Below are positions 1 to 12,161 of a DNA stretch of 64,000 nucleotides, in pieces (positions within the stretch are counted from its first letter, which is position 1; each line of letters begins with the position of its first letter). The stretch is from Chromera velia (Eukaryota; Sar; Chromeraceae), in the NCBI GenBank assembly GCA_018398765.1, contig JAHBMJ010005790.1, positions 83,795-147,794 on the forward strand, written 5' to 3'. The position numbers and the translations under genes are program-made. The notes beneath the pieces were generated by a model. That model was given only the letters and a program-made list of their open reading frames with translations. It made no database searches and was not told where the DNA came from.

Positions 1-16
1 CAAGAGACCAGACCTC

Positions 17-695
17 ATGGGAGTCACTAGGCCCCCCTTCAATCGAAGCACCCACCCCATAGAGCCCCGAATAGTCAAACCTTCCCTAAAGCAGCCAATA
101 GAGTCGAAGGCTGATCTGGATCACAGTCTTCCTCTTCACCTCAGGCCTCCTCTCTTCTTCACAAGGGTTCGGGATGCAGACGGTCACCTCCTCTCTCCTG
201 AGCAGAGGGATCAACAAGCAGAGACACTCCAAAGGACTTTGGCAGACAACAGAAGCCGCCTCAGTCCCACAGCAAAGATACGGAGTCTCAGAGGGAAACC
301 CCGTCACGACCCCATTGACCGACGTGCAAAGACAGACAACACATCAGACTCAGAAGACGATGGAGAATACCGGAGAAGGGAGGATGAGTGGGACACAACA
401 AACTCTAGAGATACTACAGACAAGCACGAGATGACACGACAGAAGTCATCCCACCAGAGTGCCGGACCATTGGGTGACAGACGTGACTGGGAACAGTCAA
501 CGTTCTGGACCCACAAGGAGAGGGCGGGGTGGAAGCGGGAGAAGCTGAAGGCACGGGCTGCAGCGATGAAGAAGAGAGAGACGCTGATGCCCACCATCAT
601 CGCGACCTATCCCGAAAAGTTTCGGTCACTCCGAGCTCGGTTAGTGCTCTGTCCCGCCCCCTACTCACCCACTGATGCCCTCTCTCGCACGTTCG

Positions 696-746
<51 letters not shown>

Positions 747-2105
747 ACTCCCTCTTGGTTTCTATTCTCATCTCTGAATCGTTCTTCAATCCCGTTCGCT
801 GTATGAGGAAGCATTTGCGTGTACACATCTTTTTCTGTGTGTGATCCCTTTTTTCTTGCAGGTACGAGTCTGACCTGGACCGCGACCGCCTGGAGAAAGA
901 GCTGCGTGCGCCCGTCCGCCTGGTGATGAGGAAGTCTCTGGAGAAACAGTTCCTGAACGCGTCAGAGGAAAAGATCCAGTCAGAGATCAGAAAAGTCCTC
1001 CAGGATCTCGACGAAGAGACCAGGGAGGAAATGACCATCCCTGTGCCGAAGGAACTCTTCAGGTGCGTCGTCTATCTGCCTGTCTGTCTGTCTATCTGTC
1101 TGCCTGCCTGCCTGCCTGCCTGTCTGTCTGTCTTTCTGTCTGTCTGCCTGTCTATTTGTCTGTCTGTCTGTCTGTCTGTCTGCCTGCCTGCCTGCCTGTG
1201 TTGAGGTAAGAACGCTGAAGCTGAGGCTCTGGGATGCTGAGACGGGCCTACAGATCCCCAGCCACTCGGCTGTCAACCTTCCCCCCCGTATGCTTTCTGT
1301 TTGGATTCTAGAAGCAGTTTCCATGTGTGTACGCACGGACTCCCAGTGGACATGCAGAAATTAGATCCGAACTTCGAAAATTAAGGAGGTGCGACGAAAG
1401 ACAAAGTGAAAGTGACCTCTTTGTCAGTCTGTCTGGGAGTCTCTTTGCCTCTCTGTCTGCAAAGCGTTTCTTCATCAAGCACAATACCGCATTCACGGAA
1501 GAAAATTTCCAATTGAAGAAGACATCCAGAAGGAGATGAAGAGACAATTGTTTTCAGTTTTTCAAATAAATTTTGACGCACACCTTCTTCTCTCCATTGG
1601 ATGAATTGCAGGCCGAACCTGAGGAGAACGTGCTTGAACAGACGGTATCGGGAACACTATCACTGTGGTGAGTCGGTCGTCTTCTTTTCCCTTATTTCCA
1701 TCGTTCAGACGGTCTTTATGTTACCTCTTTTCTGGCTGTGTCACTCTGTGTGTTAGGAACATCCAGAAAGTTAGGGTGTCAGAGTCAGATTAAGGAGACG
1801 CCGGGTGAGGAGAGGACATCGGTCGTTTTCCTTCTCTCCTTCCTGCCTCCACCTTTTTCACACTGCTCCAACATCATTGTGGAATAAGTTGAGAGTGGAA
1901 GTGAGCATGCGTCTCTGCAAGTTTGCATGTTCATGTCCCTCCCTCTCCCCCCCCCTCTTTATTCCGTCCCTCCGCAGGTTCCTGGGGATTCCAGCCAGTC
2001 GCAGGGCAGCCCGTGTGGTCGTGCTGCATGGCCGAGAAGGAGAGCGCCCAGGGGTGCTGCTACAGAGTGCTGGACCCAGACACATGGATGACCTGCGGCC
2101 TGTAG
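17..2105 (+). CDS. Four-exon protein with Cys/Trp-rich C-terminus, function unknown
   Basis: Exons 17-639, 862-1062, 1612-1667 and 1978-2105 join with matching phases (2, 2, 1) through GT-AG introns to give about 335 residues ending in TAG. The first half is hydrophilic and low in complexity (many R, K, D, S, T). Exon 2 is helical and charged (YESDLDRDRLEKEL). The C-terminus carries a compact Cys/Trp cluster, WSCCMAEKESAQGCC, then DTWMTCGL. This resembles the WSCC...GC motifs at the ends of many protist proteins and, loosely, one half of a CHORD zinc-binding motif; the resemblance is inference. The ATG at 17 may be internal, because the window starts here. Intron 2 (1063-1611) holds a CTGT/CTGC tetranucleotide array. 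No family is recognised. Confidence 0.7.
1075..1200. repeat. CTGT/CTGC tetranucleotide array inside an intron
   Basis: Roughly 30 tandem CTGT or CTGC units lie just after the donor at 1063 of the first gene. They are intronic and have no coding role. Confidence 0.9.
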
Positions 2106-2344
2106 CTCTTCTTCTGTATTCATTCATTGATTGGGGTTCTGCATGCACCTGGCGAGGGTCAAGAAGCTCTGTTCGGAATTCACATCAGAAGCCAGTGGGA
2201 GAGGGGTGTTCTCTACCGAATGCAGCCATTGAGTCTCGATGTTGACTCTTCTGTTAATTCTTCCGAGTCGTACAAGCATTCATCCGCAATCGATCGAGTC
2301 TCTCAAGCAGGGGAGACTCAGGCTCCGAGTCTTCCGTTGTCACG

Positions 2345-2930
2345 GCGTTATGGAACTTAATTCGAATTTATACAAAGCAATATACATGCTTTATTTATTG
2401 AAAGTTCGTGTCAACTAAAAAAAATGACTATTTGATTTATACAAATTTTTATGATTTTATTAAATCAGCAAATATCAGCAAAAACAAATTATTAAATTAT
2501 TATTTCAATTTTTTTATTTAGTTTGATATGGTATTGATTATCGCTACTGTTATCATTGGTATATATACGTCTTTTAAGTTATGCCCCGTTGACCGCGGAG
2601 GGTCTCTAAAACATAAATCTTATCTTATGATTCCCTACATAATTCCCTACTCGTAGATGATTCCTGTCCTAGCTGTCTAATGATATGACGCTAATCTCAC
2701 ATATCAAATTTCAACTTAGCTAGCCATCGTAGCCAATGAATTTGAATTAAAGTATACTTCTATAAATTTAGTTGTAAAATATTTTATCAGCATGTGACAG
2801 TAAGACGACATTGTTAGTCCAAATGTTGCGTGCCTTTAATATGGAGCTTGCGCTTTCCAAAAAATATGAACAATACTAGGAACAACAGGACCAAAATCAT
2901 TTAAATTAAAGACAAAGAAGACCCAGCCGG
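2345..2930. other. AT-rich intergenic island, no gene seen
   Basis: This stretch is strongly AT-rich compared with the flanking genes and contains stop codons in all frames. I see no ORF, RNA gene or clear terminal repeat. It separates the + gene ending at 2105 from the minus-strand ankyrin locus. Confidence 0.7.
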
Positions 2931-3111
2931 CCGATCAGTCTGTCCATTGGATAGCTGAGCCTTTTTCTTTGAGCAGAACCGAACACGACCGAACACGGCC
3001 AGACGGCTGAGCCCCCTCTCGCTCTCATTATTTCTCCGTGACCCTTGCTCTGCCTTTTCCATGCAAAAAACCCGGGGCGTGCCCCAGTCAAAAACCGTCT
3101 GGCTAAAATAG

Positions 3112-3559
3112 TCAATCTGCCGCAGCCGGTGGCACCAGAAGTGCCAGCGTCTCCGGGGACCTTGAGTACTCTACAGCAATGTCGTGGGGAGTCTCGCCCA
3201 TCCTATCTCTCACCTGCAGGTCGGCACCTCTGTCAACGAGCAGCTGCACAACCTCCATCACACCCCAAACTACAGCTCGATGGAGAACGGTTTGACCCCG
3301 CCAACCCCGAGCGTTCACGTTGGCACCGCGGTCGAGAAGAAACTCTACCACCGCGCGCACATCAGAGATGAAGCTCTCCTCTCTGGTGTGGGCAAATCGG
3401 CCACGGTCCCCGTATACCACTGCTGCACGCAGCGCTGTTTCGTTGGGAATGTCATTGTTCACCTTGTTGACATCGGCACCGTTCTCTACCAGAATCTCTA
3501 CATAGTCCGGTCTAGCTCTTGCTGCAGCGCACATCAGAGCTGTCCATTCTTCTCCAAAG
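3112..3559 (-). CDS. Duplicated ankyrin-repeat terminal exon
   Basis: On the minus strand an exon can begin at 3559, after a CACTGAC branch-like sequence and a TTCTCAG acceptor, and run about 149 codons to a stop near 3112. It encodes ankyrin repeats (EEWTALMCAAARARPDYVEI, LVENGADVN, LLDRGANVNARGWRGQTVLH, LLVDRGADLQVRD) and ends VPPAAAD. It is a near copy of the last part of the neighbouring gene at 3621-4520, starting at the same point of the protein (G/E-x-TALM). No start codon is evident in this copy. It therefore could be an alternative last exon of that gene, the remnant of a tandem duplicate, or a gene whose first exon I cannot see. Reading from GTG at 3624 is not supported. Confidence 0.55.
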
Positions 3560-3620
3560 CTGAGAACACCCCCCACACACAACGAGTCAGTGACAGGAAT
3601 GAACATGAAGGGTGAAGCAG

Positions 3621-4520
3621 TCACTCTGCAACAGCCGGCGGCACCAGAAGTGCCAGCGTCTCCGGGGACCTTGAGTACTCTACAGCAACGTCGTGGGGAG
3701 TCTGGCCGCCACTGTCTCTCACCTGCAGGTCGGCACCTCTGTCAACGAGCAGCTGCACAACCTCTATCACACCCCAACAAACAGCTCGATGAAGAGCGGT
3801 TTCACCCCGCCAACCCCGAGCGTTCACGTTGGCACCGCGGTCGAGAAGGATCTCTATCACTGTGCGCACAGACGAAATGAAGCTCTCCTCCCTGGTGTGG
3901 GGGAACTGGGCACGGTGCCCTTGTGCTACTGCGGCATCGAGCACAATGAAGAAGGGCACCTCCCCCGCCTTCACCTCCAAGTCCGGATGATCACTCAATA
4001 TAATCTCAAAGGCTTCCATGTGGTTTGCACGCACAGCCCTCATCAGAGCCGTGTGACCCTTAAAAAGTCCGTCTATGTCTGCACCTGCCTTCAGGCACCG
4101 ACGGAAGTCGTCTCCGTTGTTCGCACCGCTGACGAAATCAGACAGTGCCTGCTGAGTGGTCTCTGCCGACACTGGTCGAAACTCACGAATCTTTTCAGTA
4201 ATGTCCACTTCAATCGATTCAATCAAAGCCACATCAATTTCAAAGTGCCTGTGCACGACCTTTTCTAGCTGCTTTGTGATTTCTCGCCCCGCCTTCTTCA
4301 CCGCATCGAGAGCTGCTATGTCTTCCTCTTGGACGCACGAAACACTCGCGGGTGCTGCTGCAGCTGCTGCTGAATTTTGGCCTCCCCCCTTCGCCCACAA
4401 AGTCTTCTCAACAAGACTGATGGTGGAGTCGAGATCAGAGACGATGGAGGCCCGCAACGTTCTCAGACGCTGCAGAAAGGCTTCAGTGGTCAACGGAAGG
4501 AGAACCGCCGTCTCCTCCAT
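3621..4520 (-). CDS. Ankyrin-repeat protein
   Basis: A single open frame of 299 residues starts at ATG 4520 (MEETAVLLPLTTEAFLQRLR) and ends at TGA 3621-3623. Residues 1-130 are helical, with an alanine tract and likely coiled-coil segments. The rest holds three to four ankyrin repeats: KGHTALMRAVRANHMEAFEI, LLDRGANVNARGWRGETALH, LLVDRGADLQVRDSGGQTPH. Ankyrin repeats mediate protein-protein contacts, and no catalytic domain is seen, so the partner is unknown. The frame stays open upstream to about 4679, but only through non-ATG codons. The ankyrin half is duplicated immediately downstream at 3112-3559. Just upstream, 4660-4900 carries three GTCTGAAC copies and several TGCATGCA palindromes that may belong to the promoter. 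Confidence 0.8.
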   Translation of the reverse strand: MEETAVLLPLTTEAFLQRLRTLRASIVSDLDSTISLVEKTLWAKGGGQNSAAAAAAPASVSCVQEEDIAALDAVKKAGREITKQLEKVVHRHFEIDVALIESIEVDITEKIREFRPVSAETTQQALSDFVSGANNGDDFRRCLKAGADIDGLFKGHTALMRAVRANHMEAFEIILSDHPDLEVKAGEVPFFIVLDAAVAQGHRAQFPHTREESFISSVRTVIEILLDRGANVNARGWRGETALHRAVCWGVIEVVQLLVDRGADLQVRDSGGQTPHDVAVEYSRSPETLALLVPPAVAE

Positions 4521-4684
4521 CTTGCAAGTCGAAAAACGAGAAAAAACCCCACCTGCTTTAGCTGCTGTCCATTTTTTAACACATTGAGTGCAACTCCTCA
4601 ATTTACCGACATCACTCAGTGCGGTTCCTAACGCAGTTTGGTAAGAAGCATGCAAGAAGCGTCTCACGTGTCTGAACAATGTCT

Positions 4685-4895
4685 GAACATGGCATGCATG
4701 TCTGAACGAGAATCACGGCATCGTGCACGGGGGCATTTCGACGCGACATGGCGCGCCGCGCGTCCCGGCCCAGCCGGCTCCTTTCGTGAATGCATATTGA
4801 ATGCATGCACCCTGTCCATGCATGCAGACCGATACAGTCGATCATCAGTCGATCTGCAGTAATTCATGCATTCGATCAGGAACGCATGCATTGGT
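4685..4895. promoter_or_regulatory. Divergent intergenic segment rich in TGCATGCA palindromes
   Basis: Between the minus-strand ankyrin gene (ATG 4520) and the + gene starting at 5070 there are at least four GCATGCAT/TGCATGCA palindromes (around 4690, 4802, 4819 and 4885) and three GTCTGAAC copies. TGCATGCA is a known recognition sequence of some apicomplexan ApiAP2 factors. Its function here is inference. Confidence 0.35.
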
Positions 4896-5069
4896 GTTCT
4901 TCTGGCCAGAAATTGTCACTCACAAGGTTGCCGAAAGACCTTTGAATGCCTCCTGAAGAAGCACAAGAGGGGGAGGAAGACTCCTGCATGTAGCCACTCG
5001 TCGAAAAGTTCAATTGAAAGATTGAAGTATACGTATACAGACGTCCATTGTTAGCCCCTGACTTGAAAA

Positions 5070-5959
5070 ATGAAGTCCCGAGGAAGCGTTCAAAGAGGAA
5101 AGAGCGCACCCGCAGACAGGCGCCAGTCTGGTCCGACACGCTCCTCCTCTCAGCCTTTCTTCCAATCCACAAGAGGAGGCGGATCATTCTCGATGACGAA
5201 GGACAGAAGAAGCACACAACAGATGAACCAAGAAGGGACCGCATTCAACAGAGACAGCAAGAAACCGGGATGCGAACGTGAGTCATGCAGTTGAGCAATC
5301 AGTCGATCAGGCAGGCAGGCAGTCAGTCGGCAGAGAGAAGAGCCTTCTGTCATTCCGTCCTTTCATCTGTTACTGCCGCTCTGTTAGTTGCCGCTTTCGC
5401 ATGTGACTGGCTTCTCTGTTGCTCGCACATGCATGTATATTCGGCTCTGTGCCTCTGGACATGTATATGTTCACACATTTTCTGTGTACACGTATGCACC
5501 CTTTCGTTCGCCCCATATGCGTATCGTTGCCCACCCTGCTGCAGTCCCCCCTATCTTCGAGTACCTCCACTCCCTCAGGAGCTCCCACTTCGCCAAGGAA
5601 GCCTTCGGGACAAAAAGCGCCAACATCCGGGCGTGCATGCCTCAGTCAGTTAGTCAGACAGTCAGTCAGGCAGTTAGCAAGTCAGTCAAGTCAGTCAGTC
5701 AGTCAGTCAGTCCGTCCGTCCGTCCGCCAGTCGGTCAGTCAGTCAGTCAGTCAGTCCATCAGTCAGTCAGTCAGTCAGTCCATCAGTCAGTCAGTCAGTC
5801 CATCAGTCAGTCAGTCAGTCAGCCAGTCAGTCAGTCAGTCAGTCGGTCGGTCGGTCGGTCAGTCAGTCAGTCAGTCAGTCAGTCAGTCAGTCAGGCAGGC
5901 AGGCAGGCAGGCATTCCGTCAGTCCGTCAGTCCGTCAGTCCGTCAGTCCGTCCGTCCGT

Positions 5960-5991
<32 letters not shown>

Positions 5992-7723
5992 CAGCCAACC
6001 AGAGAGTCTTGCACTCTTCTGCTGCTTATGTGGGAGTCACACAGTACACAATTGCCCTTCGCAATCCTGTCTTCCCTCCTTCGCTCTCTCTTTGTGTTTC
6101 CATGCAGGTGTTCCAATGACAGCCACATCCAGTGGAGTGTCGGAACAGGAGTGGTGGACAAGTTGATCGAGTACACAACCACCAGGCCGAAGCTGGTCAC
6201 ATACACAAAGGGAGGGAAGTGCCATGGTAGGTCTTATGAATCGCTCTGACTCTCTCTCTTTCCCCCTGTCTTTCTTTCTCCCTCTCCCTCTCCCTCTCTC
6301 TTTCCTCAGAGAAAGAAGGAGTAAGTCAATGTGTGTATGTTTCGGATAAGCATTTTTGTGTGTACGAACGTGCGACTGTTCGCTCCTTTCCTTTGCAGCC
6401 CACCACCACGAGACAGAACTTCTTTCCGAGTGGGTGTGCGGACACATTGAGCACTACCTTGATGAGATCACTCGAAGTTTTGCGTTCAGGAAGAAGGGAA
6501 AGGGGAAGGCAGAGTTCTTTGAGGTCTTCCATCATGTCTCGCAATGTGTGGCTCTGCTCTCTGCTGGGGTCAGTTTTTTCGGGTTCATTTTGCTGTTTTG
6601 TCTCACACTGATCCCTTCACTTTCTCCTTTGCCAAATCATCTCCGTCTCTCCGAGCAGCAATGGAAGCATCCAAGCCACTGTCTCTCTTGTTAATTTCTG
6701 CATTTGACTGTCCAAGAGAATGTCCGAGCGGGTCTTCTACAGACGCGTTTGTCGATTTTTCTGATTTTTTTCGCAATTCTGCTTTCACCGAAAAGTTTCA
6801 TCTTTCCTCTACATCGTCCTTTTACGCTGAACAAAAACTCACACCTTCTTCATTCGATCGCCTGACAACACAACGGGGCACCTAGCTGTGTGAGTGCAGT
6901 TCGAGGAGATCTCCAACCAGTGCAAGTTCCACTGTGAACGGCTCGCAGAGGTCGGGCTTCTTTTTCTTCTGTCCCTGTTCTTCGGGGTACACGGAGAAGG
7001 CGAGTGGGCCTGAAAGGAAAATTGGTGCATTTCTTTACTACAAGCTTTAGCCTTCTCTGCATCTCCTTCTTGGGAAGCGGAAGCTATCTTTCTTGACAAA
7101 GCTTTGCTTCTCGTCGTGCACTTGCCTGCTGCCTTGCAACCTCTCTGGTTCTCCCCTCAGCAGGGATGCAGACCTCCTGTGTCATCCCCCCATGTGCTTG
7201 CTTTTCAATCGTCTGTTTGCTTACATTCTGCCGTCATTCAGGCCGTCTCCCACATCTGGGCCGTCTCCGTGAAGGTCATCGACCGGACTTTTGAAGTCTT
7301 CAGAGAGACGATCCTCTCGATGACTGAGGAGATAGCTCGGAACGAGGAGGAGGCAGAGAGGGCGACTGACAATGCAGTGTTGTTTCGAAGAAAAACAGAA
7401 GCCGTACACGATGTCAGTTGGTGAAACAAAGAAGCTGTTCTATTTGGCTGCAATTGGCTGTGTCCGTCTCTTTTTGGTTTTCTCGTTGACTGTGAAAAAA
7501 GTGTGAAATGACCATCCGTGAAGGGATCGCTTTCTTGATCAAGAAGGGGTGACCTTTTTGAGAGAAAGGACCATCCTCGCACGGCCTGTTTATTTGTCCT
7601 GGAAATGCTCCCTCTTCTTCCTCTCGTCTCAAGTGTCGCTTCTCTCTTTTCACCTCTTCCAACCGTATTCAGGTTATGTTTTCCTTTCTCTCTAGGCTCA
7701 ATTCTCCTCTCTCTGTGTATCTT

Positions 7724-7759
<36 letters not shown>

Positions 7760-7777
7760 CGTGAGTGCGTGCGTGTG

Positions 7778-7811
<34 letters not shown>

Positions 7812-7931
7812 AGTGTGTGTGTGTGTGTGTGTGCAGAAATACCTGGACGAGGCAGTCAAGTCGATGCACGCGTCCATCGAGGCCACTCTCAGGGTGGGTG
7901 GGTGGGTCAGTGTGTGAAGTGGAAACAGCAG

Positions 7932-7964
<33 letters not shown>

Positions 7965-10900
7965 CTCTCCCTCTCTCTCTCCAATTCAGGTGCGTCTCGA
8001 ATCCATTCTTCTTTTTCTGCTGCAGGGTCGGTTGGTGAACGCCTCGAAGATGGAGGTCCAGAGACTGCTGACCCGGCTGGAGAGGGTCGAGGGCATCGCC
8101 TCGCAACTCTTCATCGACGCCATCAAGAGTGCCAACAAGGGGGGGCACCAGGCAGGAATGCCGTGGTTTCAGGTCGGTCAGGCTCATGCATGCAGAGAGA
8201 GTGATCAAGGGCATTCATCATTATTATGTGTTCTTCAAACCTCATTTTTGTGCACACACTTCTTGGTGAAGTCTTCCATTTCCGACACACTTTTGTTTCA
8301 GGCAGCCCCTCCTAAGTTGGAGTGATTGTTTTCACATTGGTTTCCTATCTGGATGTACCGAGTATTTGTCATGCGCGTAGACACTTCTTTTTCTGTCATC
8401 CGATTTAACTGAATGTCTGTTTTTTTAAACATCGAATCATTTTTTCTCTATTCGCGGGTGGGAACAGGTCTGCATGTTGCCACAGGATTTCTTTTCCAAT
8501 TGAAAATAAGTGTCCTCCAGTAAGAGGCGAATCGCAGTCTTTCTCCATCAAATGAGCTAGCTGTTTGTAGATTACCAATCTTTTTGCAAACACACCCAAG
8601 CATGCAAGTATGATATATACCCTCATTCCGTTTCCCCTTGCAGGTTGGGGACATGGACCATCCCAGAAGGCTGGAAGAAGTAGGCACTCACCGCATCATG
8701 GACCTTCTCCTCCTCCATGGAGGGCCCAACGGAGCCTTCAAGGCCTTGGCAGGAGCAGCGAAGGAACCCAACTACGCCCTCCTGCTCACACAGGCAATAC
8801 CGGAACCAACGGCAGAGACAGCTACAGGAACAGTACCACAAGCACAGACACAGATGATGGCGCCAGCACTTGCGCAGTCTCCCCAAATCCAATTCCAACT
8901 TTCGCCCGCGATGGGTCCCAAAGGCTCCCCCCTCACTCCTTCAGCCTTAGCTCGGCAGTCCAAGAGAGGGAGTCTCCCGGTCCTCCCGTCTCCCTCTGCA
9001 TTGAATCTGGACGAACCGGAACATCCAGTGGGAGTCTCAGGAGAAGAGGGGCGGGTGATGCAAGGTTCCCACGCCTCCATGATGATGAACCGGACGATGG
9101 GCGCCTCGCAGATGGGGCATATGACTCAGGGCGGCGTTCCTGTTCCACCCACAACAATCCCACTGGGACAGAAAGGGGACCCAAAACTCCAAAAACAGTT
9201 CATTGAGGGTCGGTGGCTGGGAGAGAAGTAGCGGAAGTTCGATTTGATTCGCTCTTTGTCTCGTCTGCAATGTTTTCTTCTTCACTGCTTGTTCTGCACT
9301 TTGACTGTGGCAGCCAAGTCTGTGGAGTGCAGATGAAGGAAAGAGAGGCTGACGCACGCGCGAGAATCCCACACAGTGCTTATCAATCCGCGTGTGTCTG
9401 CCACTTGAACTGCACTCTTTTGCAGAGCTGATGAACAAAGAGATTTCTTTGGAAGACGGGGAGGACAGCTACGTGAACGTTGTGAACACCATCGAGAATC
9501 TCGGTGGGTGCGTGCGTGCGTGTGCGTGTGTTCAAGTAAGAGGAAGTTCGTTGTTTAGATCGTGACTTCGTTTTGTGTCTCACAATCTAAATCAGGTTGG
9601 AAGTGAGTGCTCTACAATCAGGTTGGAATCGTGTTTCTTCCAACTCCTCAATGTAGCCGTCCCATCATTGCCAGTGTTAGTCTTTACGGTGCTTGGTCCA
9701 AGAATGACCATGCCAGTCTGCCTCCCTGCCTGTGTGCAGTGTCCACAATCGACCAAGAGGAGAACAAACAGAGACGAATGCTCCTGAGAGTCAGTAAGGG
9801 AGTGGCAGAATGCATGAGAGATTGAATGAGTGGAAACAGAGAGCTGTCCTGAAATACTTTTAGGCATCTTACTAGGTGTTTCTGTCAGCCGAGAGAGCCG
9901 CTGCAAGCTCCAAGTGAGTACCTCCGAAATTATCCCACTGCTTACTTTTGCCCCTCCGCTACCTTCAGCTTAAGCGCAGTTATACTTTTCATTCGTTCTC
10001 CATACCCCCCACTTTCTGTCTTCTCCTCTCTTGTGTGCAGTTGGACGCAGCAGAAGCAGGCACAGCGAAGTTTGCCGAGGCCTTCCAAGTCGTCAGCAAG
10101 CGCTTCTTCGCGAAGTCCTGGAAGAATGCGGTGGGTCTCTTGGGTTGGTTGTTTTCAATTGTTTGATCTGTCTGTTGCTCCACTTCATTTTCAGGAGGGA
10201 AAGGCTGGACGCATCGTGAAAAGCCGGATGGGAAAGAGAGCGAGAGGGAGAGGGGAAACATGGGAAGATGGAGGGTAAGGGAGAAGTTGGTATGGTGGAA
10301 GGCCGAAATGGTGAGGAGAAAACAACGAGGAAACACAGAAACTCACACCCCGTTTTTCCTCATTTACTTGCCTGCAGGAAATTCAAACGGACGCCACATT
10401 CAACTGCAGGGCAGAGGACCGCTTAGGAGAGGGAGAGGATTTTGGAGACGGGGACCTTGCGCTCCTCTGGAGTGACAACGAGGATTCAGATGGAGAAGGG
10501 GAAGCGTTCACAAAAAGAGGGGGGGAGTCGGAGATCGCATCGTCCTCTGGTCCGTCGGTATTTTCTTTTTTTTTTTCCTCACAAAAGCTATCAGAATGAA
10601 GAATGATAATGTAGTTCAATTGCGTTCTCTCCTCGTCCTGTTCCGTAAGCGAGATGCAAAAGGTCAAAACATTTCCGGAGATAATCTGAGTTGAAGAAAA
10701 CCTTCATCCGCTTTAGTGCTAGTTGCTTGCTACCATGTACGAAGGTTTCCTGACTGTCTGAACATACGTATTTGCATAGGCATATTTTTCTCCGTTCATT
10801 CCACTCACTCCATCTTCTGCAGATCACTCCATTCATTCCACTCACTCCATCTTCTGCAGATCACTCCATTCATTCCACTTACTCCATCTTCTGGAGATCA

Positions 10901-12117
10901 CTCCATTCATTCCACTTATTCCATCTTCTGCAGATCACTCCATTCATTCCACTTACTCCATCTTCTGCAGATCACTCCATTCATTCCACTTACTCCATCT
11001 TCTGCAGATCACGCCATTCATTCCACTTATTCCATCTTGTGCAGATCACTCGAAGGGAGTCACTGCGTTGGGAGCGGCAGAGAAAGAGGGAGAGGACGGA
11101 GGAGGCAGCAGTGTGAAGGAGAGCGCCATGCAGCGGATTAATAGAAGAGCCGCAACGTCGATTTACAAAGAAGATGTGAAAATGTCCATCAGGTGCCCCC
11201 TCACGGTCCTGTACAGAATCGGTTGGTTGGTTGGTGCGTTTGGTTTTTGGTCCCATCAATTCTCTTTTTTCCTTTGTCAGTCTTTAGCAGCGGCTCTGGC
11301 ATTGGATCGTTTCGTTTCGTGACTTGAGCTTTGTTGAGGACTTTGGGGAGTAGAGTAACCTGAATGAATGTTTGGAGACGCGGTCTGTTGTGGTGTAGAC
11401 GTGCCCTACGATTCACAAATCTCTCGGCTCTCATTTTGCTGTCTGTCTCAGATTGGAACTCTTCTTGCTTGCGTCTAAATTAGTCTCATTTTCTTTCTGT
11501 CCTGCCCTCCTTTCCTGCAGCCGTGCACCCGAGTCGCCTGATAGGAATGCAAAAATCTGCAGCACCCACGAAGAGCCAACTGATGGAACTCCTCAGCAAG
11601 GCATTCGAGACACACATCAAGTCAGTGGATCAGCAATCAAACTTCTGTTTTCAATCAATCTCGAACCTTCAATTCTTCATATCAATTTGTGTTCTGATGT
11701 TCTTTGCTCGTAGATGGAAAGAAATTAAAATGCTCATACGCACACCACGCGTACTGTGAAATTCGAGTTTCAGTTTGTATGAGAGAAGAGAAAGAGGCCA
11801 CTCAAGGTTCCAGGATGACCAAGAACGCCTGCTGAACTTTCTATCGACACTCCTCTGCATGTGCAGTCTCGACAGGGTGGGGGACCAGAACCCTGTGTCC
11901 TTCTACGCTTCCGTCTCCAAGTCAGTTTTTTTATTCTTCCGACTGGCTGGGCGTCTGGGTCGCAGGAACCCCACTGGTGGTCGCCCGAAATCTTGGAGGA
12001 TCTGTTTCGTTTTTGCGTTCTGCCTGACTCAATTACCTTTCGTCTGACTATAACCGTCATGGCAGAATTGAAGGTCTCTTCTATCCTTTTCTCCATCTTC
12101 TCCTTCTTGAATCCAAA

Positions 12118-12161
<44 letters not shown>

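Noticed and set aside
5640-5993. Long serine/valine/glutamine-rich open frames on the + strand
   Set aside because: They are translations of the CAGT array inside an intron with good flanking splice sites.
7669-7890. His/Thr-rich or Cys/Val-rich frames
   Set aside because: They are translations of (GT)n and (CA)n microsatellites.
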